From: Mycobacteriales bacterium | GTDB lineage: Bacteria; Actinomycetota; Actinomycetes; JAFAQI01 | Assembly (NCBI GenBank): GCA_035504215.1 | Contig: DATJSI010000028.1 | Span: 1-64,000 of the forward strand | DNA length: 64,000 bases | Direction of reading: 5' to 3' | Part shown: positions 39,401 to 47,475 of the stretch, one piece after another | Layout: every line of letters begins with the position of its first letter | Numbering within the stretch: the first letter of the stretch is position 1 | Notes under the pieces: model-generated | The model's input: only the letters and a program-made list of their open reading frames with translations | What the model was told of the DNA's origin: nothing | Databases searched by the model: none | Made by a program: the position numbers and the translations under genes

Positions 39401-41260
39401 GCCGGTCGAGCCATCGAGTGTCATCGCCGTGTTCGAGTCGCCGAGGATGCCGCCCGGCTGGCCGAGCGTGACACCGCCGGTGTAGACGCCGCCGTTCAGG
39501 CTCGGCGAGGAGTCGGCGGCGATCGTCCCGCCGGACTCTCCGAACCGCCAGTACCCGACTGGATTCTGGCTCAGCACGGTCGCGGCGTACCCGGTGCTGC
39601 CGTTGGAGACGGTGACCGGAGCGGATGCCACCGACATCGGACTACTGCCCGTACCGTAGGTTTCGACCGCTTCGACCTTGTACGTGTGTTGGCTACCAAG
39701 CTGAAGGCCGCTATCGGTGAACCCGACCACCGGCTGCTGCCAGAAGTACGACGTCACGTTCTGGCTGGCGATCGGAGTCGTGCCGCCGTCGCGGAACAGT
39801 TCCATGGTCAGGTCGACGTCATCGAGGTCCACCGGAGCCTGCGCGTAGACGTTGATCGACCCCGGGCCGGAGGCAACCGCGACCGGCTGGGCCGGCTTGG
39901 GGGTCGGGTAGTCGTTGGTCGTGGTGAAGCGAGCAATACCCTGTTGCCCCACGTAGTTCATCGTGGTGAAGTCGCCGCCGACGTAGAGCTGGGTCCCATC
40001 CGTCGCCATCGCCCGTGGGCCGAGGTTCGGACCGGCGTTGGAGAAGGGGTACCACGGGCCGAGGAAACCGTTGCTGGTGTTCAGCGAGAGCAAGTGACGG
40101 GCGTGGTTGGTGTCGACCTGAGGAAAGTTCGCCGGGTCGTCCGACACCGGCCCGTTGGTGTTGTTCTCTTGGCAGTCGTGCGCGTGGGAGCCCTTGTAGA
40201 CGTAGTTGCCGATCACCGCCAGAACCTGCGTGGCACCGAGGCACCTGTTTACCCACTTCAATGAGCCGTCACTGAGGTTGACTGCCCACACGCCGTCGAA
40301 GCAGCCACCGCCGGTACCTTCATCGGCGATATAGGCGACTCCGCCGCTGATCGTCGCGAACTTCACGTCGGAAGTGCAGCCGTTGACCGGTGCGGCGTCG
40401 GTGCCCGGCGGGACCGCAACGGCATCGGCCGGCATCGGCTCAAGTGCTCCAGGCGTCGAGGACGTCACGCCACCGATGATGGCGGCCTTGTTGTAAACGG
40501 TCGTACCGTCCGCGCTCTGCGACAAACCGTCCACGTTGCTGAAGTAACCGCCGGCGACCACCTGTGAACCGTCAGAGCTGACGGCAAGGGCGTCTACTGT
40601 GTTGTCGAAGCTCGGCGTCGTTCCGGTACCCCACGACATAGCGGCACCGGTCGTCGCATTGATCGCCGCGAAATTCGTCCCCACCGTCGTCTTGCCCACC
40701 TTGGCGAACGAGCCGCCGACATACACGACGTTCCCGAACGTTGCGATCGCGCTCACCTTGCCACTGACATTCGGATTCCACGAAAGGAGGGCACCCGTGG
40801 ATGTGCTGAATGCCGCGATGTGGTTGCGCGACAGGCCGTCGACGGTGGTGAAGCTGCCGCCGACATAGACCGTGCTGCCGTCCGGTGAGACCGCGACGGC
40901 GCCGTTGGTCAGGGGCAGGCCCGATGACTGACCGGAGAAGATATGGGTGTCATCGATCGCGGGGTCTGGCGCCCCGGTCGAAGCCTTCAGTGCGGCGAAG
41001 TAGTCCGCCGGCTGCTCGCCCGTCCCCAGCGGGTCGCCCGGCGGCCGCAGCGAGGTGAAGTCGCCCACCATCCAGATGTCACCATTGCCGTAGGCCATCT
41101 TCCAGACCGTCGCATTCGACTGCCATGAAGACGACACCTCCGCGGACATGCTCCCGGGCTCTACCGCATTTGCCGCGGTCACCGACGCCAGCTGCACGGC
41201 GGGCACCGCAACTGCCGTCAAAGTGAGAAGAGTCGCAATGAGGGTGAGGATGCGACGCAT
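36443..41260 (-). CDS. Secreted beta-propeller, twin LamG, Fn3 giant protein (1605 aa)
   Basis: Exported protein made of repeats. A signal peptide (residues about 1-33, ending ANAVEPG) is followed by a beta-propeller-like region to about 470 with repeated YVGGSFTTVDG / YVGGDFTTM blades. A linker domain runs to about 560, then two LamG/concanavalin-like domains (about 565-780, GYWRFGESGG; about 800-1015, LYWRLDETSGN). Four Fn3 domains follow (about 1030-1390), then a C-terminal beta-rich domain of about 210 residues (NSFEGGTSGTAITAANSGG to LDDVAFGTTGPLG) also found in the gene at 50855. There is no sorting signal or C-terminal membrane helix. ATG 41260 has GGAGGGAAG upstream. A role in binding extracellular glycan or in adhesion is inferred. 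Confidence 0.88.
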   Translation of the reverse strand: MRRILTLIATLLTLTAVAVPAVQLASVTAANAVEPGSMSAEVSSSWQSNATVWKMAYGNGDIWMVGDFTSLRPPGDPLGTGEQPADYFAALKASTGAPDPAIDDTHIFSGQSSGLPLTNGAVAVSPDGSTVYVGGSFTTVDGLSRNHIAAFSTSTGALLSWNPNVSGKVSAIATFGNVVYVGGSFAKVGKTTVGTNFAAINATTGAAMSWGTGTTPSFDNTVDALAVSSDGSQVVAGGYFSNVDGLSQSADGTTVYNKAAIIGGVTSSTPGALEPMPADAVAVPPGTDAAPVNGCTSDVKFATISGGVAYIADEGTGGGCFDGVWAVNLSDGSLKWVNRCLGATQVLAVIGNYVYKGSHAHDCQENNTNGPVSDDPANFPQVDTNHARHLLSLNTSNGFLGPWYPFSNAGPNLGPRAMATDGTQLYVGGDFTTMNYVGQQGIARFTTTNDYPTPKPAQPVAVASGPGSINVYAQAPVDLDDVDLTMELFRDGGTTPIASQNVTSYFWQQPVVGFTDSGLQLGSQHTYKVEAVETYGTGSSPMSVASAPVTVSNGSTGYAATVLSQNPVGYWRFGESGGTIAADSSPSLNGGVYTGGVTLGQPGGILGDSNTAMTLDGSTGYFSSGQSEPSPSVFSAEAWFKTTTTSGGKIIGFGNNQTGDSSNYDKHIYMTNSGQLIFGTYNGGTDIIQTTKSYNDGQWHQVVGTQGPSGMSLYVDGVKVGSNPTTTNQTYNGFWRVGEDNLNGWPSQPSSNYFGGSIDEASVYNTALTPQQVAAQYTAAGYTLPTLPGSNTPYAKTVIADGPSLYWRLDETSGNTANDLSGNADNGLYNTGDTLGVPGAINDGSSPADTAISTDGNDDGVMVSTSQTPSPSTFSIEAWFKTTNPNGKIIGFGNSSSPTGSGNYDKHIYFNNGVLNFGVWNNEEDVVSAPASPNLADGQWHHVVATQDSSGMKLYVDGNLVASNGVTTNQSYNGYWHVGGDSGWGSVQDYQGSVDEVAIYPYALSAAQVLNDYQIGTGQSTTPTPPPAPGAPTVSSSSPTTAHVAWSTVAGASSYKVLRSVSGANNFAYVATGVTGTSFDDSGLTPGGSYDYEVVASNAGGDSPPSGLTTITTVPAQPGTLTASTNGTSEIDLSWGAATGATSYDVWRSPSGANTFTDQATVNGTTYSDTGLNPGDAYDYEVIPSDSAGPGATSNIASATTLPAKVTGLNPNAVSSTEIDLTWNTATGASTYVVQRAPHGSSNWTTISSGSSATSYNDTGLNPGTTYDYQVAAVDNGGTGAFSDTQSATTNQVPPGQVTGVHANAVSPTEIDLTWGATPGATAYEVDRSTVSGTSGFSPVATGLSSPSYNDIGLSPNTPYWYQVIASNSAGPGPASTAASATTPALNPAVLANSFEGGTSGTAITAANSGGGSGNKFDSVSCTGGTATYSTNSAHGTLAAALTPGTSPCYLQWGKTSITSTSTTSYGRSYLYLAANPAVTEEFAHLGDSSFNRDAQINISTAGKITLYDANNTKQATFTQSLPLNTWLRVEWTLVNSTTSGSLTVSVYSGDSTTPIESHTVSGINTGTAFGSLQIGQVLSSSTAPGTIRLDDVAFGTTGPLGPGT

Positions 41261-41381
41261 GTGGGCTTCCCTCCGAGGTCCTTCTGTCGTTTGTCCGACC
41301 CCCACGACAGGGGACGTCAGTGATGTGTGGAGAAGATCAGAAATCGAGGATGGCACAGGGACAGGACCGCTGTACGGCAAA

Positions 41382-41405
41382 CTAAATAAGCCAATCGGGT
41401 GAAAC
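41382..41405 (-). promoter_or_regulatory. Conserved upstream motif, site B (LamG gene)
   Basis: Minus-strand reading GTTTCACCCGATTGGC then TTATTTAG, about 122-145 bp before the ATG at 41260. It shares the first 11 bases exactly with the site upstream of the 50855-54679 gene. Confidence 0.55.
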
Positions 41406-41455
41406 GGGACCGCCTCTGCTCGAGCCCCTCAAAGCCCTATCCGGGTCGCCGCAGG

Positions 41456-43417
41456 TCACCGTTTCGGCAGGTAGACCGACCGGTGCACGACCCGATGGTG
41501 CGCCGCCCGAAAGAACTCGATCCGGGCGCGCGCATGGCCCTTGGACACCCGCCGCTTGATCGCCAGCGTAACCGTGTGGTTGCCCGCCCGTACCATTCGG
41601 GCGCGCCGCCTGGCCAACACGTGATGACCGCGGGTCACGTCGAAGCTGATCCGCATGGCTCTGGCCGCACACACGCGAACGCGGACGTGTCGGCTGTGGT
41701 GCCGATCGCGCTCGACCCCGATGCTGACGATCCCGGCCCGCACGAAGCTCGGCCGGCCGCAATCGACCCTGACGGTCGCGGGTGACGACAAAGGGCTCGC
41801 ATAGGAGCCGTAGCGCTCGACTGCGCGGACCTCGAATATCGGCCTGGACCCGGGCGATTGGCCGGTTAGCGTCCATCGGACGACCGGCTGCCGCCAGAAA
41901 AGCGACTCGACTGCCTTGCTCGCGATCGGGGAAGAGCCACCCTTGCGGAACAACTCCATCACCAGGTCAGGATCGTCACGGTCGACCGGTGCTAGGGCGG
42001 TGACGGCAACCACACCTGTTTGCACGCTCGTCACGGAGGGGGGAAGTGGCCTCGGCGTGGCCGAGTCGTTCGTGTCGGTGAATCGCGCGATGCCCTGCTG
42101 AGCCTTGCCGTTGACTGTTGTGAAGTCGCCACCAACGTAGAGCTGGCTGCCATCGGTCGCCATTGCACGCGGGCCGAGGTTAGGGCCGGCGTTGGTGTTC
42201 GGATACCATGGCCCGAGGAAGCCGTTGCTCAGGCTCTCTGAGAGCAAATGACGCACTGCATGGTGCGGAAGCTGCGGGAAGTTCGCCGGGTCGCCGTTCG
42301 TGTTCTTCGATGCACAGTCATGCGCGTGCGAGCCTTTGTAGAGGTAGTCGCCGACGACCTCGATCGCCTGCGTCGCTCCGAGGCAGCGGTTGACCCACTT
42401 CAACGATCCGTTGCGCAGGCGAACCGCCCACGTGCCGTCGAAACAGCCAATCCCAGTGCCTTCGTCCGCCAAGTACGCAATCCCGGAGTCGAGGACGATG
42501 TCCTTGACGTCGGACGAGCAGCCGTTGACGCGATCGGTGTCGATTCCCGGCGGGACCGCGGCGGCATCAGCCGGCATGGGCTCAAGCGCACCCGGCGTCG
42601 TCGAGGTGACCCCGCCGATGATCGCCGCCTTGTTGTAGATGGTCGTACCGTCGGGCGACTGCGCCAAACCGTCAACGTGGCTGAAATAGCCGCCGACCAC
42701 GACCTGGGACCCGTCGGAGTTCACGGCCAGGGCGTCTACCGTGTCGTCGAAACTCGGCGGGGTACCGGTCCCCCACGACAATGGCGCCCCGCTCGTCGCG
42801 TCGAGCGCCGCAAAATTGGAGCCCACGGCGACGCCACCGACTCTGGCGAACGAACCTCCGATGTAGACAACGTCCCCGCGCGCGGCAATTGCGCTGACCT
42901 TGCCGCCGACATCCGGGTTCCACGGCAGCAGAACACCAGTCGAAGTACTGAATGCCGCGAGGTGGTCGCGAGGCTGACCGTCGACCGACGTGAAGCTGCC
43001 GCCGACATAGACCGTGCTGCCGTCCGGCGAGACCGCAACGGCGCCGTTCGTCAGGGGCAGGCCCGATGACTGACCGGAGAAGACATGGGTGTCATCGATC
43101 GCGGGGTCTGGCGCCCCGGTCGAGGCCTTCAGCGCGGCGAAGTAGTCCGCCGGCCTTTCATCCGTCCCGGACGCGGTGCCCGGCGGACGCAGGGCGGTGA
43201 AGTCGCCGATCATCCAGACGTCGCCGTTCCCGTACGCCATCTTCCATACCGTCGCGTTCGATTGCCAGGACGACGACACTTTCGCGGACAGGCTTCCTGG
43301 CTCAACGGCGTGCGCCGCAGGCACAGAAACCAGCTGGACGGCAGGAACGACAAGAAGCATGCACGCTGCAATGAGAAGCGAGCACGATGCGCGTTTGGCC
43401 AACGCTTGAACTCTCAC
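41456..43417 (-). CDS. Secreted beta-propeller protein, short paralog (653 aa)
   Basis: Paralog of the N-terminal third of the two giant LamG proteins. From GTG 43417 the signal peptide is CSLLIAACMLLVVPAVQLVSVPAAHA, then the same propeller blades occur (TVYVGGSFTSVDG, VVYIGGSFARVGG, LYVGGDFTTVNG) and the Cys-containing NGCSSDVKD and RCLGATQ segments. After about residue 540 it does not continue into LamG/Fn3. It ends instead in a basic beta-rich domain of about 100 residues (RHVRVRVCAARAMRISFD... RSVYLPKR). The DNA is close to identical to the neighbouring gene in places, showing a recent duplication or conversion. The ribosome-binding site is weak, so the start is uncertain. Confidence 0.82.
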   Translation of the reverse strand: MRVQALAKRASCSLLIAACMLLVVPAVQLVSVPAAHAVEPGSLSAKVSSSWQSNATVWKMAYGNGDVWMIGDFTALRPPGTASGTDERPADYFAALKASTGAPDPAIDDTHVFSGQSSGLPLTNGAVAVSPDGSTVYVGGSFTSVDGQPRDHLAAFSTSTGVLLPWNPDVGGKVSAIAARGDVVYIGGSFARVGGVAVGSNFAALDATSGAPLSWGTGTPPSFDDTVDALAVNSDGSQVVVGGYFSHVDGLAQSPDGTTIYNKAAIIGGVTSTTPGALEPMPADAAAVPPGIDTDRVNGCSSDVKDIVLDSGIAYLADEGTGIGCFDGTWAVRLRNGSLKWVNRCLGATQAIEVVGDYLYKGSHAHDCASKNTNGDPANFPQLPHHAVRHLLSESLSNGFLGPWYPNTNAGPNLGPRAMATDGSQLYVGGDFTTVNGKAQQGIARFTDTNDSATPRPLPPSVTSVQTGVVAVTALAPVDRDDPDLVMELFRKGGSSPIASKAVESLFWRQPVVRWTLTGQSPGSRPIFEVRAVERYGSYASPLSSPATVRVDCGRPSFVRAGIVSIGVERDRHHSRHVRVRVCAARAMRISFDVTRGHHVLARRRARMVRAGNHTVTLAIKRRVSKGHARARIEFFRAAHHRVVHRSVYLPKR

Positions 43418-43566
43418 TTTCGGGCTGGGCTCACCCGGGCCGCGATCGTCGCCACCGTCCACACGTAACGATCCGGATCCGTTGTCTCGATGGTACTGAC
43501 CTCGCCAGAGGCTCGCAGGCGAACCACAAATCCCATCAGCAACGCTACGAAGTCCAACCGGCCCGA

Positions 43567-45456
43567 TCAGACCTCCGGCCACCCCATGTCGCTGGACGGC
43601 GGGGTTCGTTCATGCCGCAGAAAAGCGACTGGGGGCTCGAGCGGGTTCGCCGGATCAGTTGCCGAGAAGCCCGATCGCTCCGCGGCGGGCGTCCCGTTCG
43701 GACGGAACGTCGGATCGGCAGCCACGCGGTGCGAGGCCGGCGAAGAGGGTGACGCTGGCTTGGCGGGGCTCGGCACGACGTCCTGGCTGGATCGCGACCA
43801 GGACGTGCGGCGCGCGTAGGACCGAGCCTGATGCCCGCTGACCCGGTGCCGCGCGCGTCGAGCCCGGCGCGATACGACCCTCGAGCCGTCGCGGTTTAGC
43901 ACAGTGCCGATGATCTTGGCTCCCGTGCCGTCGAGGAGCTCGGCCAACTCGGTCAGCTCGCTGCGACGGGTCGCCCCCGCATCGGCGACGACGATTACGC
44001 CGTCCACCGCCGGCAGCAGCGGGACCGCATCGGCGTACTCGAGCAACGGCGGCGCATCAATGATGGTCAGGTCCACCGCCTTCTGGTTGTCCCGCACCTG
44101 CCGGATGAGCTTGAGCGGATTCATCAGCCGACCGACGGGCAGTTCGCGCTCGCTTGTCGCCATCAAGGTGAGGTGACCCGTACCTCCACCGCTCTCGTCG
44201 TTGACGCCCAGCGCTAGCTCGCTACTCGTCTGCGGGTCGGGCGGGCCCTGGTCGGCAATCGGCACGATGCTCATGAGTTCCGGCGCGCTCCCGGGAGCGA
44301 AGAGCCGGTGAACCTGCGGCGGCATGAGATCCCCGGACACCAGCCACACCCGGCATCCGAGGTCAACGAACGAGGCCGCGAGATTGGCGGCTACCGAGCT
44401 GCGCCCCTCGCCCTGTGCCGCACTGGCGATCATCACCGACCCCACCGACTGCTCTCTGGCGGCGACCAGGAGACGGTTGGTGAGCAGGCGATAGGCCTCG
44501 GCGACCTTCGGGTGAGAGGTGCCTTCTGCCGCGAGGTCGTAGCGGCGCCAGGGAAAGAAGCTGCGCAGCAACGGGATCCGCGCGAGCACCGGACCGCGGA
44601 TGAGTGCGGCGAGGTCACCAGGGCCGTGCAGGTGGTCGTCGAGGGCGTCGGTGAGGAAGGCAGCGACGAGGCCGAGCACGAGACCGACACCAAGTCCGAG
44701 CGCCAGCAGGATGTTCCGCGACGTTCCGGACGGGTGGGTCGGCAGCGTCGGCGACTCGGTCAGCGTGGCGCCGGCCGCATCGACGGTGTCGAGCCCCGTG
44801 AGCGCATCGCTGTTCGACTGGAGAGAAGTCGTCAGCGAGGTGATCTCGTTGTTGAGCGCCGCGACGACGCTGGTGCCGGTAGCCCTCGCCAGCTTGTCGA
44901 GCAGTTTCTGGCGCTGCTTCTGAAGGCGGCCGCGCTCGGCGGAAAGTTGCTTTCGCAATGTGCTGATCTCGGAGTTATTGGTCGCGAGACGATTCGCCAT
45001 ATACGCACGTTCGAACGCCGCGGCGCCTTCTTGCGCCGCCTTGGGAGTGGCGCCGCGATAGGCGAAGTTCAGGATTTGGCTGCTGGCAGGAACGCTAACG
45101 CTGAGGTGTGACAACGCCTTCGTGCCCGTCATGCCGTTGCCAAGCAGCTTGGCGGCCCCATTCGCGATCGTCAGCGAAGTAGCCACCCGCTGTTCGGTCG
45201 GCATGACGATCGCGTTGCCGATCGGGGTCGAGTTTGACGTGAACGGGGTTGACGTGACCGCCACCAGGCGGACCTCGGCATTGGAGACGTAACTCTCGTT
45301 CCGGGTCTTGACATACAGCACGCTGAGGCCGAGACCGACCACAAGACAAATCGCAAGGATGCGCCACCGCCGCGCGAGCACGGCGACCTGGTCACGAACC
45401 GTTACGGAGTCAGCAGGGACGAATCCGCTGTCCTGGGACAATCGCTCTCCATGCAT
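43567..45456 (-). CDS. Wzz-type chain-length regulator fused to a BY-kinase-like domain
   Basis: Membrane protein of 629 aa expected to control polysaccharide length. The Wzz-like N-terminal half has helix one at about residues 32-52 (RILAICLVVGLGLSVLY), an extracytoplasmic coiled coil (NNSEISTLRKQLSAERGRLQKQ) and helix two (ILLALGLGVGLVLGLVAAF). The cytoplasmic half resembles a bacterial tyrosine kinase: Walker-A'-like SAAQGEGRSSVAANLA and Walker-B-like LTIIDAPPLLEYAD. The P-loop lysine is replaced by Arg (R352), and the C-terminal tail has almost no tyrosines, so kinase activity is doubtful. It is encoded apart from, and opposite to, the polysaccharide operon. ATG 45456 is chosen; an internal TTG is possible. 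Confidence 0.85.
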   Translation of the reverse strand: MHGERLSQDSGFVPADSVTVRDQVAVLARRWRILAICLVVGLGLSVLYVKTRNESYVSNAEVRLVAVTSTPFTSNSTPIGNAIVMPTEQRVATSLTIANGAAKLLGNGMTGTKALSHLSVSVPASSQILNFAYRGATPKAAQEGAAAFERAYMANRLATNNSEISTLRKQLSAERGRLQKQRQKLLDKLARATGTSVVAALNNEITSLTTSLQSNSDALTGLDTVDAAGATLTESPTLPTHPSGTSRNILLALGLGVGLVLGLVAAFLTDALDDHLHGPGDLAALIRGPVLARIPLLRSFFPWRRYDLAAEGTSHPKVAEAYRLLTNRLLVAAREQSVGSVMIASAAQGEGRSSVAANLAASFVDLGCRVWLVSGDLMPPQVHRLFAPGSAPELMSIVPIADQGPPDPQTSSELALGVNDESGGGTGHLTLMATSERELPVGRLMNPLKLIRQVRDNQKAVDLTIIDAPPLLEYADAVPLLPAVDGVIVVADAGATRRSELTELAELLDGTGAKIIGTVLNRDGSRVVSRRARRARHRVSGHQARSYARRTSWSRSSQDVVPSPAKPASPSSPASHRVAADPTFRPNGTPAAERSGFSATDPANPLEPPVAFLRHERTPPSSDMGWPEV

Positions 45457-45533
45457 CGTGGGCGCAAAGCCGGGCCGACGCTCGTCCCTCCATCGAGCTG
45501 CGAGAAGCAGAGTCTACCGGCTTCGGGGCACCG

Positions 45534-45562
45534 CAAATGCGGCATTTGGCGGAACCGCCAAA
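45534..45562. promoter_or_regulatory. Overlapping inverted repeats upstream of the wzz-like gene
   Basis: CAAATGC-G-GCATTTG (45534-45548) and TTTGGCGG-AA-CCGCCAAA (45545-45562) are perfect inverted repeats sharing 4 bases. They lie 78-106 bp before the wzz-like start and 20 bp downstream of the ybjQ-like stop. They look like operator sites for a dimeric repressor, or nested hairpins terminating ybjQ. Confidence 0.5.
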
Positions 45563-45581
45563 ACGACTTGTCCGGATTTGA

Positions 45582-45902
45582 TCAGAGCTTGGTCGCTCGT
45601 ACGGCCGTTCCGTAGGCGCAGATCTCGGTCCACACGTCGCCCATCTCCGAGGTGTCGAACCGCATCGCGAGCACGGCGTTGCCGCCGCGGCGCTCGGCCT
45701 CCTCACACATCCGGTTCATCACCTCGTTGCGGCTTTCGTAGAGCGCCCTGGTCATCCCTTTGAGTTCGCCGCCGAACATCGACTTCAGGCCCGCACCCAT
45801 CTGCGAGAAGGCGTTCCGAGAGCGAACGGTCAGCCCCCAGACCTCGCCGAGCACCTCGTCGATCTGCCAGCCCGGGAGATCATTGGTCGTCACCACAATC
45901 AC
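45582..45902 (-). CDS. YbjQ/UPF0145 family protein
   Basis: Small cytoplasmic protein of 106 aa. Typical features are the N-terminal VVTTNDLPGWQIDEVLGEVWGLTVRSRN, the middle REALYESRNEVMNRM-like helix (here TRALYESRNEVMNRM) and GGNAVLAMRFDTSEMG. The family forms pentameric ring-like proteins with dodecin-like folds; a heavy-metal-binding role was proposed but is not established. Start: GTG 45902. It is 38 bp downstream of pth. Confidence 0.9.
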   Translation of the reverse strand: MIVVTTNDLPGWQIDEVLGEVWGLTVRSRNAFSQMGAGLKSMFGGELKGMTRALYESRNEVMNRMCEEAERRGGNAVLAMRFDTSEMGDVWTEICAYGTAVRATKL

Positions 45903-45940
45903 GGCCGCACCCTACCGCCGAACCTGCTCGGACCGCTGGC

Positions 45941-46516
45941 TCAGTCGTTGAAGGCGTTCTGAGCGGTTACAAGACCGGCTTGGAGGAGCGCCTCGACGGC
46001 GTCTGCCGCCACGTCGAGCTCGGTCCCGAGCGTTTTGCGCTCGGCGGCGGAGAAATCCCGAAGGACGAAGTCGGCCGGGTCCTGGCGGCCCGGTGGTCGC
46101 CCGATGCCCACCCGCACGCGATAGAACTCCCCCGTTCCCAGCGACCGTCGCAAGGACCGCAGCCCGTTGTGCCCGTTGTCGCCACCCCCGAGCTTCAACC
46201 TCAACCGGCCGAGGTCCAAATCCAACTCGTCGTGGACGACGATGATTCGGTCCGGGGGGGTCTTGAAGAACTCGCGCAGCCCTGCCGCCGGGCCTCCGGA
46301 CTCGTTCATATATGTACGTGGCTTGGCCAGAACGACCCGCTGCCCGGCCAGGCGCACCTCAATGACGTCGTTGCGGGTCTTGTGCCGTTTGAACTTTCCA
46401 CTGACGCGGTCGGCCAATACGTCCACGACCATTGCCCCAACGTTGTGCCGATTGCCGGCGTAGCCGGCTCCCGGGTTCCCAAGGCCGAATACCAGCCAGG
46501 GGGCTTGCTCGGTCAC
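45941..46516 (-). CDS. pth: Peptidyl-tRNA hydrolase
   Basis: Releases tRNA from peptidyl-tRNA dropped by ribosomes; 191 aa, normal length. Family motifs are LVFGLGNPGAGYAGNRHNVGAM with the catalytic His in NRHNVG, PRTYMNESGGP, and IIVVHDELDLDLGRLRLKLGGGDNGHNGLRS. GTG start at 46516, 17 bp after rplY. The rplY-pth pair is conserved across actinobacteria. Confidence 0.95.
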   Translation of the reverse strand: MTEQAPWLVFGLGNPGAGYAGNRHNVGAMVVDVLADRVSGKFKRHKTRNDVIEVRLAGQRVVLAKPRTYMNESGGPAAGLREFFKTPPDRIIVVHDELDLDLGRLRLKLGGGDNGHNGLRSLRRSLGTGEFYRVRVGIGRPPGRQDPADFVLRDFSAAERKTLGTELDVAADAVEALLQAGLVTAQNAFND

Positions 46517-46533
46517 CCTCGCGCCCGGCGGTG

Positions 46534-47208
46534 TCAGTCCTGGGCTGGCTCGGCCTCGGCAGCCGCGGCGTCCGACGGCGCGCGCTCAGCACCGGCCTCT
46601 GCCGCTTCGTCGGCCTCGCCGGTCCCGGCGGCTCCGACGTCGAGCTCGGCCTCAAGCTCTTCGGCAGTCGGTGCGGCCGCGATGTGCAGGACGACCTGCT
46701 CGCCGTCACCGGCCAGTTCCACTCCTTCGGGCAACGCCACATCACCTGCGTGCAGGGCCTGACCGATCTCCATGCCTTCGACGGACACCTCGACGCTCTG
46801 GGGGATGTTGGTCGCCTCGGTGGTGACCGACAGCGTCGTGAGCGCCTGTTCGAGCAATCCGCCGGCGGCGATGTCACCACGGACCTGGATCGCGACCTCT
46901 ACGGTGATCCGCTCGCCGCGACGGACGAGGATCAAGTCGACGTGCTCGATGCTCCCGCGAACCGGGTCGCGCTGGATCGACTTGGGCAGGGCCAGCTCAC
47001 TGCCCTCAGCCAACTGAAGGTCCAACAGTACGTTGGCACCGTCGGAGCGCAGTGCGTGCTCGAACTCTCGCGTCGGCAGCGAGAGGTGCCGGGGATCGGT
47101 GCCGTGGCCGTAGAGCACCGCGGGAAGCCTCCCGGAACGACGGGTACGGCGCGCCCCACCCTTCCCGAACTCCGTTCGGTTCTCGGCGGCCATGCGGACC
47201 TCGGGCAC
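46534..47208 (-). CDS. rplY: 50S ribosomal protein L25 (CTC form)
   Basis: 5S-rRNA-binding ribosomal protein, 224 aa. The N-terminal L25 domain (RTEFGKGGARRTRRSGRLPAVLYGHG) is followed by the CTC-type beta domain (GGLLEQALTTLSVTTEATNIPQSVEVSVEG). An acidic Ala/Glu-rich tail follows, as in the long general-stress-protein form. GTG 47208 gives MPEVRMAAENRTEFG, matching actinobacterial L25 starts; ATG 47193 would remove five residues. Confidence 0.95.
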   Translation of the reverse strand: MPEVRMAAENRTEFGKGGARRTRRSGRLPAVLYGHGTDPRHLSLPTREFEHALRSDGANVLLDLQLAEGSELALPKSIQRDPVRGSIEHVDLILVRRGERITVEVAIQVRGDIAAGGLLEQALTTLSVTTEATNIPQSVEVSVEGMEIGQALHAGDVALPEGVELAGDGEQVVLHIAAAPTAEELEAELDVGAAGTGEADEAAEAGAERAPSDAAAAEAEPAQD

Positions 47209-47475
47209 GGCATCTGCTCCCTGCGACTAGATCGTGGTGAATGCGAGCACCGAGTCTAGGCGAACCGCGCCGCGCGTGCGGGCTCGGGACATATCGCAGA
47301 TTTGGCGTGCAGGCCGGCAATTCGCCGTAACCGACCGCCCGCCCCGCCGGTGCGCCCGGTCTCGGCAGTCCGAGACCATCGGTTAGGTTGGCTTCCGGTT
47401 CTCGAAAGTGCACCGCTGCACCAGCCGATGTAGTTATCGGTGACCGAGATCAACCCCTTCCCACCAAAGGACGTC

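Noticed and set aside
39161-40264. 367-codon open frame inside the giant LamG gene, opposite strand
   Set aside because: The opposite frame encodes clear propeller and LamG repeats; this one shows no recognisable structure.
36443-41260. Cell-wall sorting (LPXTG-type) signal in the giant proteins
   Set aside because: No LPXTG-like motif, hydrophobic C-terminal helix or basic tail is visible; the protein ends right after the beta-rich domain.
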